A stretch of DNA of 62,866 nucleotides from Firmicutes bacterium HGW-Firmicutes-11 (GTDB taxonomy: Bacteria > Bacillota > Clostridia > Peptostreptococcales > Anaerovoracaceae): NCBI GenBank assembly GCA_002840285.1, contig PHAE01000010.1, positions 1 through 62,866 of the forward strand, in the 5' to 3' direction. The notes below the pieces were generated by a model. The model was not told where the DNA came from. It searched no databases and was given only the letters and a program-made list of their open reading frames with translations. Positions 24,399-33,130 of the stretch are shown in pieces. Position 1 is the stretch's first letter. Each line of letters opens with the position of its first letter. A program made the position numbers and the translations under genes.

Positions 24399-25388
24399 AT
24401 GGATAGAAAACCTAATTTGGCAGTAGTCGGCGCGACTGGGCTTGTGGGAAGCACGTTTTTAAAAGTATTGGAAGAACGTGATTTCCCATTCGAATCACTC
24501 TATTTGATGGCATCAAAAAAGTCGGCAGGCGCCGTCTTGCGTTTTCGGGGTAAGGACTATATAGTTGAAGAATTGACCGAATCCTCCTTTGACAAGCCGA
24601 TCGACATCGCCCTCTTTTCTGCAGGTGGCTCCGCCAGCCAGATCTATGCGCCGATCGCTGCGTCAAAAGGCGTCGTCGTTGTGGACAACAGCAGCGCATG
24701 GAGAATGGATCCTACTGTCCCGTTGGTCGTTCCGGAAGTCAATCCGGACGCTATCTCGTGGAACAAGGGAATCATAGCCAATCCAAACTGCTCTACGATC
24801 CAGGCAGTCGTTGCGCTGAAACCACTGCATGACAAATACGGTATTCGCAGGATCGTTTATTCCACATACCAGGCTGTTTCGGGTTCGGGAGTCAAGGGGA
24901 TCGAAGATCTTCGTCAGGGACTTGCCGGAAACGATATCAATATTGCCTACCCCCATCCCATTGCGGGCAATTGCATCCCTCAGATCGATGTGTTCCTGGA
25001 GAATGGATATACCAAAGAAGAAATGAAGATGATCCTTGAGACGAGAAAAATTCTTGAGGATGACAGTCTAAAAATCACAGCTACGACAGTTCGGGTCCCG
25101 GTGTTTGCATCCCATAGCGAATCCATCAATGTTGAATTTGAGCGTCCCTTTGTATTAGAAGAACTCAAAGAACTACTTGCTGCAGCTCCTGGCTGCGTGT
25201 TGCAGGACGATCCGGCAAACAGCATCTATCCCCTGGCTAGAACTGCCGCAGGGAAAGATGAAGTATTCATAGGCAGGGTCCGGAGGGATGAAAGTGTAGA
25301 AAACGGCATCAATCTCTGGGTCGTTGCGGACAACATCAGAAAAGGTGCGGCGACCAACGCGGTCCAGATCGCGGAGCTCTTACTGTAA
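24399..25388 (+). CDS. asd: aspartate-semialdehyde dehydrogenase
   Basis: This 329-residue NADPH enzyme reduces aspartyl phosphate to the semialdehyde for lysine/diaminopimelate, threonine and methionine synthesis. The dinucleotide-binding start LAVVGATGLVGSTFL, the catalytic cysteine in IANPNCSTIQ and the later GNCIPQID and THVRVP-like TTVRVPVFASHSE (with the catalytic His) are present. It is a monocistronic plus-strand gene with AGGAGG upstream of the ATG, its own promoter, and a hairpin after it shared with convergent rpmF. No dapA or dapB follows, unlike in many relatives. Confidence 0.96.
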   Translation: MDRKPNLAVVGATGLVGSTFLKVLEERDFPFESLYLMASKKSAGAVLRFRGKDYIVEELTESSFDKPIDIALFSAGGSASQIYAPIAASKGVVVVDNSSAWRMDPTVPLVVPEVNPDAISWNKGIIANPNCSTIQAVVALKPLHDKYGIRRIVYSTYQAVSGSGVKGIEDLRQGLAGNDINIAYPHPIAGNCIPQIDVFLENGYTKEEMKMILETRKILEDDSLKITATTVRVPVFASHSESINVEFERPFVLEELKELLAAAPGCVLQDDPANSIYPLARTAAGKDEVFIGRVRRDESVENGINLWVVADNIRKGAATNAVQIAELLL

Positions 25389-25440
25389 ACAGCCACTCTT
25401 AAACACTCTCTACAATAGAATGACAAGAATAAGTAAAGCA

Positions 25441-25464
25441 GCCGGCGATGATTTCATCGCCGGC
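25441..25464. terminator. bidirectional hairpin between asd and rpmF
   Basis: A perfect 11-bp GC-rich stem (25441-25451 with 25454-25464) lies between the convergent asd and rpmF stops. The flanking T tracts are short (TTTG on the plus strand), so termination may be modest. Confidence 0.65.
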
Positions 25465-25504
25465 TTTGAAAACAGATTTTATGCGAGCTCTTCTTGCGAA
25501 GACA

Positions 25505-25687
25505 TTAAGCTTCTGAGGAAATGACTTCCTTCCCGTCGTAATAATTGCAGGTCGGGCATACTCTGTGAGGAAGCTTGGGCTCGTGACACTGCGGACATGT
25601 GGATAATGCAGGTGCTGCCATCTTCATGTTCGGCGATCGTCTTTTATCTCTTCTCGCTTTTGAAGTTTTTCTCTTTGGAACTGCCAT
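25505..25687 (-). CDS. rpmF: 50S ribosomal protein L32
   Basis: This 60-residue L32 begins [17 protein letters not shown] and keeps the zinc-ribbon cysteines CPQC and CPTC near residues 31 and 44, the zinc-binding C+ form. AGGAGG precedes the ATG. The YceD (DUF177) gene that usually precedes rpmF in Bacillota is absent; instead rpmF has its own promoter directly after ackA. Confidence 0.97.
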   Translation of the reverse strand: MAVPKRKTSKARRDKRRSPNMKMAAPALSTCPQCHEPKLPHRVCPTCNYYDGKEVISSEA

Positions 25688-25723
25688 TGTTTACACCTCC
25701 TTTTCTGTGTACGAACGTTACAC

Positions 25724-25753
25724 ATTATACCAACGTCGATTTTCGTTGTCAAT
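25724..25753 (-). promoter_or_regulatory. sigma-A promoter of rpmF
   Basis: Minus strand perfect TTGACA (25748-25753), an 18-base spacer and a perfect TATAAT (25724-25729) lie in the ackA-rpmF gap. Confidence 0.85.
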
Positions 25754-25770
25754 CTCTTTTTATTGTGATT

Positions 25771-26970
25771 CTAAAGAGCTTCGACGATCTCAACGGTGTC
25801 TCTTGCGATCATGAGTTCTTCGTTTGTGGGGACAAGTAGGATCTTGATCTTGGAGTCGTCTGCACTCAGGATGGTTTCTTCGCCCCGGATATTATTCTTC
25901 TCTTTGTCGATCTTGATGCCGAGAGCGTCCAGATCCTTGCAGATAAGCTCGCGCATCGCTATGTCGTTTTCTCCGACGCCAGCGGTAAACACCAACGCGT
26001 CAGCTCCGTTCATCTCGGCGATGTAGGAACCGATATAGGTCTTGACACGAAGAGCGTAAACCGCCAATGCAAGTACCGCGCGTTCCACTCCTTCTTCTGC
26101 TGCCTGTCCCAGATCTCTGAAATCACTGCTGACTCCGGAAATACCCAACACACCAGACTTTTTGTTAAGGATATTGATCACCTGATCGGCTGTGATCCCT
26201 TCCTTCTCGGCGATGTAGATAATGACAGCCGGATCGATCGCTCCGGAGCGGGTACCCATGACGAGTCCATCAAGCGGTGTGAATCCCATGCTCGTATCGA
26301 TACAGACACCGTTCTTGACTGCTGCGCAGCTGGCACCATTGCCCAGATGGCAAGTGATGACCTTGACCTCGTTGAACGCCTTGCCCATCATAGCTGCAGC
26401 CCGTTCGGCCACGTATTTGTGGCTGGTGCCGTGGAATCCATATTTACGGACTTGATATTTTTCATAATATTCATAGGGGATCGCGTAGAGATACGCTTCT
26501 TTTGGAACCGTTTGGTGAAACGCGGTATCGAATACACCGACCATGGGAGTCGTTGGCATGAGTTCTTGGCAGGCCTTGATCCCCAGGATGTTTGGCGGGT
26601 TGTGAAGCGGAGCAAGGTCGCTGCATTCTTCGAGAACTTGCACGACATCCTCTGTGATCAGTACGGAACTGGCGTATTTTTCCCCGCCGTGGACGACTCT
26701 GTGTCCGACCGCTCCCAATTCGTCGAGAGAGGTCAATACACCGTGATCTTCGTTCAACAGCGCTTCCAGAACATGAGCGATGGCATCCTTGTGATTTTTC
26801 ATTTCCACTTCCAGGACCATCTTATCGTCGCCGACTTTCTCGTGTTTCAAAAAAGATCCGGGAATCCCGATCCGTTCGACGATCCCCTTTGCCAGAAGAC
26901 CGGAACCACCCATCTCGAGCACTTGATACTTCAGAGAGGAACTACCGCAATTTACGACCAATACCTTCAT
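25771..26970 (-). CDS. ackA: acetate kinase
   Basis: This 399-residue ASKHA-family kinase makes ATP from acetyl phosphate in fermentation. The N-terminal [11 protein letters not shown], the RVVHGGEKY catalytic region, [11 protein letters not shown] and the TCHLGNGAS motif are all intact. The length is normal. No pta gene is adjacent. The upstream gap has TATAGT (27033-27038, minus) as a possible -10. It follows tmcAL, an enzyme that itself activates acetate. Confidence 0.97.
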   Translation of the reverse strand: MKVLVVNCGSSSLKYQVLEMGGSGLLAKGIVERIGIPGSFLKHEKVGDDKMVLEVEMKNHKDAIAHVLEALLNEDHGVLTSLDELGAVGHRVVHGGEKYASSVLITEDVVQVLEECSDLAPLHNPPNILGIKACQELMPTTPMVGVFDTAFHQTVPKEAYLYAIPYEYYEKYQVRKYGFHGTSHKYVAERAAAMMGKAFNEVKVITCHLGNGASCAAVKNGVCIDTSMGFTPLDGLVMGTRSGAIDPAVIIYIAEKEGITADQVINILNKKSGVLGISGVSSDFRDLGQAAEEGVERAVLALAVYALRVKTYIGSYIAEMNGADALVFTAGVGENDIAMRELICKDLDALGIKIDKEKNNIRGEETILSADDSKIKILLVPTNEELMIARDTVEIVEAL

Positions 26971-27067
26971 TTCACCATACTCCTTTATTATTTCTCGTTT
27001 TCATGCCACAGCATGTATCATAACTAACCCTTACTATATCATTTTATTGAGCTCAAAACCAGTAGAA

Positions 27068-28300
27068 TTATCGCTTGACATAGGGTTTTTGCCGATGATC
27101 CGATTCTTTGTATACGTCTCCGTTGAAAACGAGATGATACAGATAGGAGGATCGGATATCGTAATCCATCAATTCACGTATACGTCCATCTGCTGTCTCT
27201 TCGCTGTGGATATTGGTGATGACCGGGATCGTAGCACATTGTGTCTTTTTGATCTTCTTGAGCAATGACGCCCCTTGCTTTGAGAAACCCAGAACTCTTG
27301 CATACAGTGTGCCGGCATTTAAAATGCGAAAAAAATCATCCTTTCGAAGGTCGAGCAAGGTATGGATCAACAAACGGCGGATCCGTGTTTCTGTATAGCG
27401 TCTGGTTTTGACACTTTGCACAAGATCTTCAAAGTCTTTGCTGGATTCAGCTGCTTTTCTAAGACGGTTTTCCAGTCCCTCTCCGGCAGATAGAATGTTT
27501 GACAGGTCCAGCGATGAAGTGTTCAATATTTTATAAACAGCAATTGTAAACAATAAATTATTATCGTTAAAACCATTGAAATCAATGGTTTTTAGTAATG
27601 CCTGTGTTGCCGCCGGTACCACCGGATCGATCCTTGTAAAAGGATCAGGGGCCTTGAATTCTCTTCGAATCGATGTGGCGCTGCTGATGTCGCTCCCTAT
27701 GGTTTGATCGTTATGCCCGGCCCCGATCCGCGGAATCGTTATTGGTGTCATTTTCGATTGGAGAGTGAGCCATTCTTTCAAGTATTCCACTCCGAGAATA
27801 TTGTTCGGGTCCTTCAAAACGGACGCCGCCTGCTTGCCAGCAGTCGCTTCTACCGCCTCGCAACGTGCCTTTGGGTAAGAGTGTCCTGCATTCAGAAAAA
27901 ATGCCAGTTTTTCACGAAACGCATCGCTTTCGTGCTGCAACATCTGCGCGGTGTGAAGAAGCTCATCTAAAGAACCCTGCTCGCTTCCGAAGGAAAAGCT
28001 GTCGATACATCCGAGAGCGTCAAGCAGACGCACCGCTCCTTTGGCAAAGTATTCCGCATTGTTGCATGCAAAAACAAAAGGAAGCTCAAAGACCAAATCG
28101 ACGCCATTCTCGATCGCCGCTGCCGTCCGCAGCCACTTGTCGGCGATCGCCGGCTCTCCACGCTGGGTGAAACAACCGCTCATGACGGCGACAATGCAAT
28201 CTGCCTGCCCCCTTTTTTTTGTTTCGTTCAGATGGAACAGATGGCCGTTGTGAAAGGGATTGTACTCTGCTATGATCCCAACGGTCTTTTCTGGATTCAT
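27068..28300 (-). CDS. tmcAL: tRNA(Met) cytidine acetate ligase TmcAL
   Basis: This 410-residue protein is homologous to B. subtilis YlbM/TmcAL, which adenylates acetate with ATP and acetylates C34 of elongator tRNA-Met (ac4C). The nucleotidyltransferase N-terminus is clear: GIIAEYNPFHNGHLFHL with the HxGH-type motif, VMSGCFTQRGEPAI and ELPFVFACNNAEYF. Its ATGA start overlaps the preceding coiled-coil gene, so it is co-translated. ackA follows after a 97-base gap. Confidence 0.93.
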   Translation of the reverse strand: MNPEKTVGIIAEYNPFHNGHLFHLNETKKRGQADCIVAVMSGCFTQRGEPAIADKWLRTAAAIENGVDLVFELPFVFACNNAEYFAKGAVRLLDALGCIDSFSFGSEQGSLDELLHTAQMLQHESDAFREKLAFFLNAGHSYPKARCEAVEATAGKQAASVLKDPNNILGVEYLKEWLTLQSKMTPITIPRIGAGHNDQTIGSDISSATSIRREFKAPDPFTRIDPVVPAATQALLKTIDFNGFNDNNLLFTIAVYKILNTSSLDLSNILSAGEGLENRLRKAAESSKDFEDLVQSVKTRRYTETRIRRLLIHTLLDLRKDDFFRILNAGTLYARVLGFSKQGASLLKKIKKTQCATIPVITNIHSEETADGRIRELMDYDIRSSYLYHLVFNGDVYKESDHRQKPYVKR

Positions 28301-28830
28301 CCCTTGTCGCTTTCCATTTGAGTACGATAGATCAAGTCTTTGATCTCATTCCGGTTCTCGGTCAGGGTCTCTCCGATTTGGTCAAAACTCTTCTGTAATT
28401 TGTCGAACATTTCGTTGCAGTATACTGCATTCAGATGTTCCATCTTCTCCTGGAAGTTATACAGGATGCCTTCGATGTATTCAAATGTGTTCATCTTGAG
28501 ACTTTTGACATTGGTTTCGGCTACCCGCATCAATTCGTCTGCTCTCGACTTTGCTTTCAGCGTGATGTCGTCATTTTCGATCAGAGACTCGGCTTGATTT
28601 CTCGCGTCTTTCAAAACGGATTCGTACTCCCGCTTTGCTTCATCGAGGATCCGCTGCCGTTCGTCCTTGATCCATTGCGCTTGCTGAATCTCGTCCGGTA
28701 GTTCTACCCGGATTTCCCGTACGATCTCCAAAACCTCTTCCGCATCCACCAGAATTTTTCCGGTCAACGGGAAACTGGAGCTTGTGTCGATGATCTCTTC
28801 GATTTCATCCAAGAGTTCCAAAACCTTCAT
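28297..28830 (-). CDS. coiled-coil protein of unknown function
   Basis: This 177-residue cytoplasmic protein is almost wholly charged helix, with a long predicted coiled coil (about 45-170, KREYESVLKDARNQAESL) and no catalytic motif. Homologues in Clostridia are often labelled ATPase because of resemblance to V-ATPase stalk subunits, but no ATPase operon is present and I see no Walker motif. The conserved place between coaD and tmcAL, with a four-base overlap with tmcAL, suggests co-expression only. Confidence 0.75.
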   Translation of the reverse strand: MKVLELLDEIEEIIDTSSSFPLTGKILVDAEEVLEIVREIRVELPDEIQQAQWIKDERQRILDEAKREYESVLKDARNQAESLIENDDITLKAKSRADELMRVAETNVKSLKMNTFEYIEGILYNFQEKMEHLNAVYCNEMFDKLQKSFDQIGETLTENRNEIKDLIYRTQMESDKG

Positions 28831-28847
28831 CCCTGTATCCTCCCCTA

Positions 28848-29330
28848 CTATTTATGAAAGGCGCGCTTCAATTCTTCTAAAACGACATCCGGTACCAGTC
28901 CGCTTACATCACCATCCAAGGCGAACACTTCTTTTACGATGCTGGAGCTGATAAAAGAAAACTGGGGGGTCGTCATGAGAAAAATCGTTTCGACATCCTT
29001 ATTGTATAACCTGGCATTCATTTGAGCCATCTGCATTTCGAATTCAAAGTCCATAGTGGCCCGCAAGCCGCGTATGACCGCTTCGATATGATTGCAATTG
29101 ACGTACTCTGCAAGCAACCCGTCAAAACTGATGACTTCCGCGTTTTTCAAATGGGTCGTGCATTTTTTTATCATCTCGCTTCGTTCTTCCGTTGAGAAGA
29201 ACGGTTTTTTGGATTTGTTTTCCATTACTCCGATCATCAGACAATCGCAAAGTTTTGATGCCCGGTTGATCAAATCCAGGTGCCCGTTCGTGATCGGGTC
29301 AAAGGTGCCTGCATAAAGCACTCGTTTCAT
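28848..29330 (-). CDS. coaD: phosphopantetheine adenylyltransferase
   Basis: This 160-residue hexameric enzyme makes dephospho-CoA from 4'-phosphopantetheine. The nucleotidyltransferase motif AGTFDPITNGHLDL, the VIRGLRATMDFEFE segment and the late MTTPQFSFISSSIVKEV motif are typical. It overlaps rsmD by four bases (ATGA), the near-universal rsmD-coaD pairing. Confidence 0.97.
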   Translation of the reverse strand: MKRVLYAGTFDPITNGHLDLINRASKLCDCLMIGVMENKSKKPFFSTEERSEMIKKCTTHLKNAEVISFDGLLAEYVNCNHIEAVIRGLRATMDFEFEMQMAQMNARLYNKDVETIFLMTTPQFSFISSSIVKEVFALDGDVSGLVPDVVLEELKRAFHK

Positions 29331-29905
29331 TTCGGTTCGTCCTCTCTATCGCCGGTTACAATGGCTTCCTCGCGGTAAAAGCAGATAAATACCTTGCCGT
29401 ACCGTCTCGTCCGTTCCTTGGTGTATGGACCGATCCGGTCCGGAAGCAGCAATTGCCTGTCTTGCTCAACTGCGATGATCCCGTCGGAGGCCAGCAAAGA
29501 TCGTTCGCCGATCGTTTCGATACAGTGCTCCAGTAGACCGCTTTGATATGGCGGGTCCAGAAAAATAACATCTACAGGTTCTTGGATCCTGGCGAGAACT
29601 TGTTCCCAGGAACCCCAGATCACGACGCAACGGTCTTCCGCCTTGCAGTGGGCTATGTTCCGCTTGGTCAGCTCGATCGCAGCCCGCGATTTGTCACCAA
29701 AATAGACACGTTCGGCCCCTCTGCTGACCGCTTCCAGACCGACGCTGCCGGATCCGGAAAACAGATCGACGAAGACGGCATCTTCCAGATACGGCGCCAG
29801 CATGCTGAACAGCGCTTCTTTCACGATATCGGCGGTCGGCCGTATCTCCATATCCGACGGTGAAGCCAACCGTCTACCTTTGAGTTCCCCTGCGATAATT
29901 CTCAT
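29327..29905 (-). CDS. rsmD: 16S rRNA (guanine966-N2)-methyltransferase
   Basis: This 192-residue SAM methyltransferase begins MRIIAGELKGRRL and has RPTADIVKEALFSML, the SAM-binding FVDLFSGSGSVGLEA and the catalytic DPPY motif in VIFLDPPYQSG. Its ribosome site AAAGGGG falls inside a small GGGC-ACT-GCCC hairpin (29907-29917) just before the ATG, which could limit initiation. A separate promoter stands in the gap after recG. Confidence 0.96.
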   Translation of the reverse strand: MRIIAGELKGRRLASPSDMEIRPTADIVKEALFSMLAPYLEDAVFVDLFSGSGSVGLEAVSRGAERVYFGDKSRAAIELTKRNIAHCKAEDRCVVIWGSWEQVLARIQEPVDVIFLDPPYQSGLLEHCIETIGERSLLASDGIIAVEQDRQLLLPDRIGPYTKERTRRYGKVFICFYREEAIVTGDREDEPK

Positions 29906-29930
29906 TGGGCAGTGCCCCTTTCAATTTTTA

Positions 29931-29958
29931 ATTGTAACATACGGGTCGAAAATAGCAA
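29931..29958 (-). promoter_or_regulatory. candidate promoter of rsmD-coaD
   Basis: Minus strand TTGCTA (29953-29958), a 16-base spacer and TACAAT (29931-29936) lie between recG and rsmD. Confidence 0.5.
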
Positions 29959-29971
29959 CCTAAAACCTTCA

Positions 29972-32014
29972 TTATAATGGGATTTGACCTTCCTGGGAGA
30001 ATAGACCGCCGACCAGTTTCCCAAGGGTTTTATGGTCGGGAGAACGAAACTCCGGATCCTCCCGCAGGAGAGATTCGGCTTCCTGCCGGACCGTTTCCAA
30101 GATCCTGACGTGTTTGACCAAGTCGGCGATCCGAAACTCAGGCAGACCATGCTGACGAACGCCAAAAAATTCTCCGGGCCCGCGAAGTTCCAGATCTTTT
30201 TCTGCGATCAGGAATCCATCGTTTGTCTGGGTCATGGTTTCCATTCGCTTGCGGGACAACTCGGTAACCCCGTCGGTGACCAGGATGCAGTGGGAGAGAT
30301 CTTTGCCCCTGCCGACACGGCCTCTCAGTTGATGAAGCGTGGCAAGACCGAATCGCTCTGCGTTTTCTATGACCATAACAGTGGCATTGGGCACATGGAT
30401 CCCCACTTCGATCACGACGGTTGAAACAAGAACGTCCAAAGTGCCATCGAGGAACGCTTTCATGGTCTGGTCTTTTTCTGCCGGACGCATCGCTCCGTGG
30501 AGAAGACCGATCCGGAACTTAGGGAGACGGTGGCAGATCTCCTCATACAGTTCGTTTGCTGATCTGACATCGAGAAAATCCGATTCATCGATGAGCGGTG
30601 CTACAACATATGCCTGTCTTCCCTTCGTGAGCTCTTCCGCCACAAACTCATAGACTCGTTCTCTCTTGCGTGTCGACGCCGTCGTTGTATGGACAGGCAA
30701 CCGCCCCGGTGGCAGCTCATCGATAACAGAAATATCAAGATCTCCATAGAGTATGACAGCCAAAGTTCTTGGGATCGGCGTCGCGGTCATGACAAGTATG
30801 TCTGGCTGGTTGCCCTTGGCGGACAGTATCGTTCGCTGTTCAACGCCGAAGCGATGCTGCTCGTCTGTGATCACCAACCCCAGATTGCTGAAAACGACAT
30901 TTGGTTGTATCATCGCATGGGTCCCGATCACGAAGTCGATGACGCCGGATGCCAACTGTGACAGTACTTCTTCCTTCTGACCTTTTTTCATACTGCCGGT
31001 CAGGGTTGCGACACGTATCCCGAATGGCTCGAAAATGGCACGCAGACCTTCATAGTGCTGATTGGCAAGGATCTCTGTCGGCGCCATCAAAGCAGCCTGA
31101 TAACCGCATTTAACGGCCTTGTAGGCGGCTGCGGCGGCCAGAATGGTCTTTCCCGATCCCACGTCGCCCTGGATCAGTCGGCTCATGACCTTTTCTGCTT
31201 CCATATCACGCCGAATCTCAGTCAGTACCCGACGTTGCGCATTGGTTAGACGGAACGGCAGGGAAACGAGAAATGGCTCGAACTCGATATTTGAATCAAA
31301 GACGATGCCCCCTTTTGCTGACGATATTTTCTTTCGGAGCGAGAAGAGTCCCAACTGCAGGATCAACAACTCATCAAAGACCAACCGGAACTTCGCTTCT
31401 TTTCTTTTCTGGTGGTTTTCAGGAAAATGAATGTTCTCCAAAGCATAGGCAAGGTCGCACAGTCGGTTTCTTTCTTTCAAGTCCGGCGGCAGAGGGTCCG
31501 GAAGTTCATTTTTGTAGTTCAGTGCCATTCCCACCCATTTTCGCATTTCTCTTTGGGTCAGGCCACTGGTGAGCGGATAAACAGGCAAAAGACCCAAGAC
31601 CGGATCCGATTCCAGACGTTCCACTTCGGGATGGATCATTTGAAGCCGCCCGGCATGCCTCGAGACTTTTCCGAAGAAAACGTAAGCTTGGCCTTTCTTC
31701 AGCGTGTGTTCTAAATAAGCAGACCGGAAAAACAAGATCTCAAGCGTTCCGCTTTCATCTTCAACAAGTAGCCGAAGTGTTCTCTTCTTTCCGGTTCGAT
31801 ATCCACCAGTTTCTGCCTTTTGTATCATCGCAGTGACCACAGCAGTTTCGTCTTCCACCAGAGATGCGATGGACTTTACGGTTCGTCTATCTTCATAATC
31901 CCGCGGATAATAAGAAAGAAAATCCTCGACATGACGGATTTTCAGATGATGTAAGTACGATGCCTTCTTAGGACCGATCCCCGGCAGGGATTCGACCGGA
32001 TCTTTGCTTCTCAC
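29972..32014 (-). CDS. recG: ATP-dependent DNA helicase RecG
   Basis: This 680-residue branch-migration helicase rescues stalled forks. It has a wedge/OB domain (about 50-150), then superfamily 2 motifs: Walker A LIQGDVGSGKTILA, DEQH in VITDEQHRFGVEQR, MTATPIPRT, VVIEVGIHVPNATVM and QLRGRVGRG. The C-terminal TRG region is present (GDFFG-like GEFFGVRQHG). The start codon is GTG, one base after the stop of the Asp23 gene, so translation is coupled. Confidence 0.97.
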   Translation of the reverse strand: MRSKDPVESLPGIGPKKASYLHHLKIRHVEDFLSYYPRDYEDRRTVKSIASLVEDETAVVTAMIQKAETGGYRTGKKRTLRLLVEDESGTLEILFFRSAYLEHTLKKGQAYVFFGKVSRHAGRLQMIHPEVERLESDPVLGLLPVYPLTSGLTQREMRKWVGMALNYKNELPDPLPPDLKERNRLCDLAYALENIHFPENHQKRKEAKFRLVFDELLILQLGLFSLRKKISSAKGGIVFDSNIEFEPFLVSLPFRLTNAQRRVLTEIRRDMEAEKVMSRLIQGDVGSGKTILAAAAAYKAVKCGYQAALMAPTEILANQHYEGLRAIFEPFGIRVATLTGSMKKGQKEEVLSQLASGVIDFVIGTHAMIQPNVVFSNLGLVITDEQHRFGVEQRTILSAKGNQPDILVMTATPIPRTLAVILYGDLDISVIDELPPGRLPVHTTTASTRKRERVYEFVAEELTKGRQAYVVAPLIDESDFLDVRSANELYEEICHRLPKFRIGLLHGAMRPAEKDQTMKAFLDGTLDVLVSTVVIEVGIHVPNATVMVIENAERFGLATLHQLRGRVGRGKDLSHCILVTDGVTELSRKRMETMTQTNDGFLIAEKDLELRGPGEFFGVRQHGLPEFRIADLVKHVRILETVRQEAESLLREDPEFRSPDHKTLGKLVGGLFSQEGQIPL

Positions 32015-32015
32015 T

Positions 32016-32405
32016 TCAGCCCTTTACCTCAATGTTTCGCTTCGTCATCTGTCTGGACAGAAGTCCGGTGACGACGATCGCAATGCTATTGGCTTCCATT
32101 CCTGCACAGTCTTCGATCTCTTGTTTGATGTCGTGGATCATTTGCTCTGTGACACCACCGATGCTGGTACCGAATTTTATGGCGATGAAAACGCGAAGAT
32201 CCAGACCCTTTTCTCCTGAAGTGATCTCTATGTGATCGGTAGCATCCAGAAAGCCATGGCGATTCCGAAGCTTGACGACCTTGCCTTTGTGATTGGTGAT
32301 CATGACACGACCGCCGAAACTCAAAACAGACTCAGCTACGATTTTTCCTATGATTTCCTCGCGGACGATGATGCTTCCCAATTCGGTTTCAAGTCTGTAT
32401 AACAA
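32016..32405 (-). CDS. Asp23/Gls24-family protein (YloU-like)
   Basis: This 129-residue protein has the Asp23 fold signature: LGSIIVREEIIGKIVAESVLS at the N-terminus, then VFIAIKFGTSIGGVTEQMIHDIKQEIE. Relatives act as envelope-stress or membrane-organising proteins; YloU itself has no firm function. The start is TTG, with GGGAG eight bases upstream. In many Bacillota a yloV/fakA-type kinase gene sits between this gene and recG; here recG follows directly, so that gene is missing or elsewhere. Confidence 0.9.
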   Translation of the reverse strand: MLYRLETELGSIIVREEIIGKIVAESVLSFGGRVMITNHKGKVVKLRNRHGFLDATDHIEITSGEKGLDLRVFIAIKFGTSIGGVTEQMIHDIKQEIEDCAGMEANSIAIVVTGLLSRQMTKRNIEVKG

Positions 32406-32475
32406 ACGCGTATACTCCCTTCGATTTCCTTAATAGTAGCACATAGAGGTATCTTTGGGAACCAATAAAAAATAG

Positions 32476-32504
32476 TTTACACTGCTGTTCTCCTATGCTA
32501 TAAT
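32476..32504 (+). promoter_or_regulatory. sigma-A promoter of rpmB
   Basis: TTTACA (32476-32481), a 17-base spacer and a perfect TATAAT (32499-32504) precede rpmB by about 74 bases. Confidence 0.85.
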
Positions 32505-32577
32505 GTCATTTGTTCGTATGAGAGGAATATTTCATCCATTCAATACAGGAAACCACAGTCAAGGGAGGTGTGAAAGA

Positions 32578-32769
32578 ATGTCAAGAAAATGCGAGGTGTG
32601 CGGAAAAGGTCAGGCTTCCGGAAACAACGTGAGCCACTCCAATCGGCATACCAAGAGAAAATGGAACGCCAACATCCAGACTGTTAAAGTTGATGAAAAC
32701 GGTACGGTCCTGAAAAGGAAAGTTTGCACAAGATGCATTCGTTCCAACAAGATCAGTCGAGCCATTTAA
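32578..32769 (+). CDS. rpmB: 50S ribosomal protein L28
   Basis: This 63-residue L28 starts MSRKCEVCGKGQASGNNVSHS with zinc-type CxxC (Cys5, Cys8) and a second pair in KVCTRCIRSNK. The ATG at 32578 follows GGGAGGTG; an in-frame ATG at 32503 lies in the promoter and is rejected. It is divergent from the Asp23-recG operon, the conserved rpmB/yloU arrangement. Confidence 0.97.
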   Translation: MSRKCEVCGKGQASGNNVSHSNRHTKRKWNANIQTVKVDENGTVLKRKVCTRCIRSNKISRAI

Positions 32770-32775
32770 AACGAG

Positions 32776-32805
32776 AACCCTCCGTAAACCGGAGGGTTTT
32801 GTTTT
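32776..32805 (+). terminator. intrinsic terminator of rpmB
   Basis: A 9-bp stem (32776-32784 with 32790-32798) is followed on the plus strand by TTGTTTT. It touches the end of convergent hisE and may also serve the his operon in reverse with a weaker T tract. Confidence 0.85.
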
Positions 32806-33130
32806 ATGTGTTTGGATCGGAAAGGTTTTTTTGTTTCTTGTTGCCTATTTTTTGTCCTCGTGCCTCAAGGATGGTTTCGATTTCGGAAGGTTCGATACCG
32901 CGCTCTGCCATGAGAACCACGATATGATACAACAAATCGCAAATTTCTTCCTTTAGCAGTGTTACATCGCCGTCCTTCGCTGCAATGATCACCTCGCTAC
33001 ACTCTTCACCACACTTCTTTAATATTTTATTGAGCCCCTCTTGAAACAAATAGCAAGTGTAGGAATTGTCCACCAGCTCTTGTTTGCGTTCCATGATGAT
33101 AGTATAAAGCTGTTCGATCCCTTTATCCAT
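32804..33130 (-). CDS. hisE: phosphoribosyl-ATP pyrophosphatase
   Basis: This 108-residue MazG-like all-alpha enzyme removes pyrophosphate from PR-ATP, step two of histidine synthesis. The metal-binding motif [14 protein letters not shown] and the [15 protein letters not shown] helix (E-x2-D type) are intact. It overlaps the hisF-hisI fusion by eight bases. In many bacteria hisI and hisE are fused; here hisI is joined to hisF instead and hisE remains free at the operon end. Confidence 0.96.
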   Translation of the reverse strand: MDKGIEQLYTIIMERKQELVDNSYTCYLFQEGLNKILKKCGEECSEVIIAAKDGDVTLLKEEICDLLYHIVVLMAERGIEPSEIETILEARGQKIGNKKQKNLSDPNT

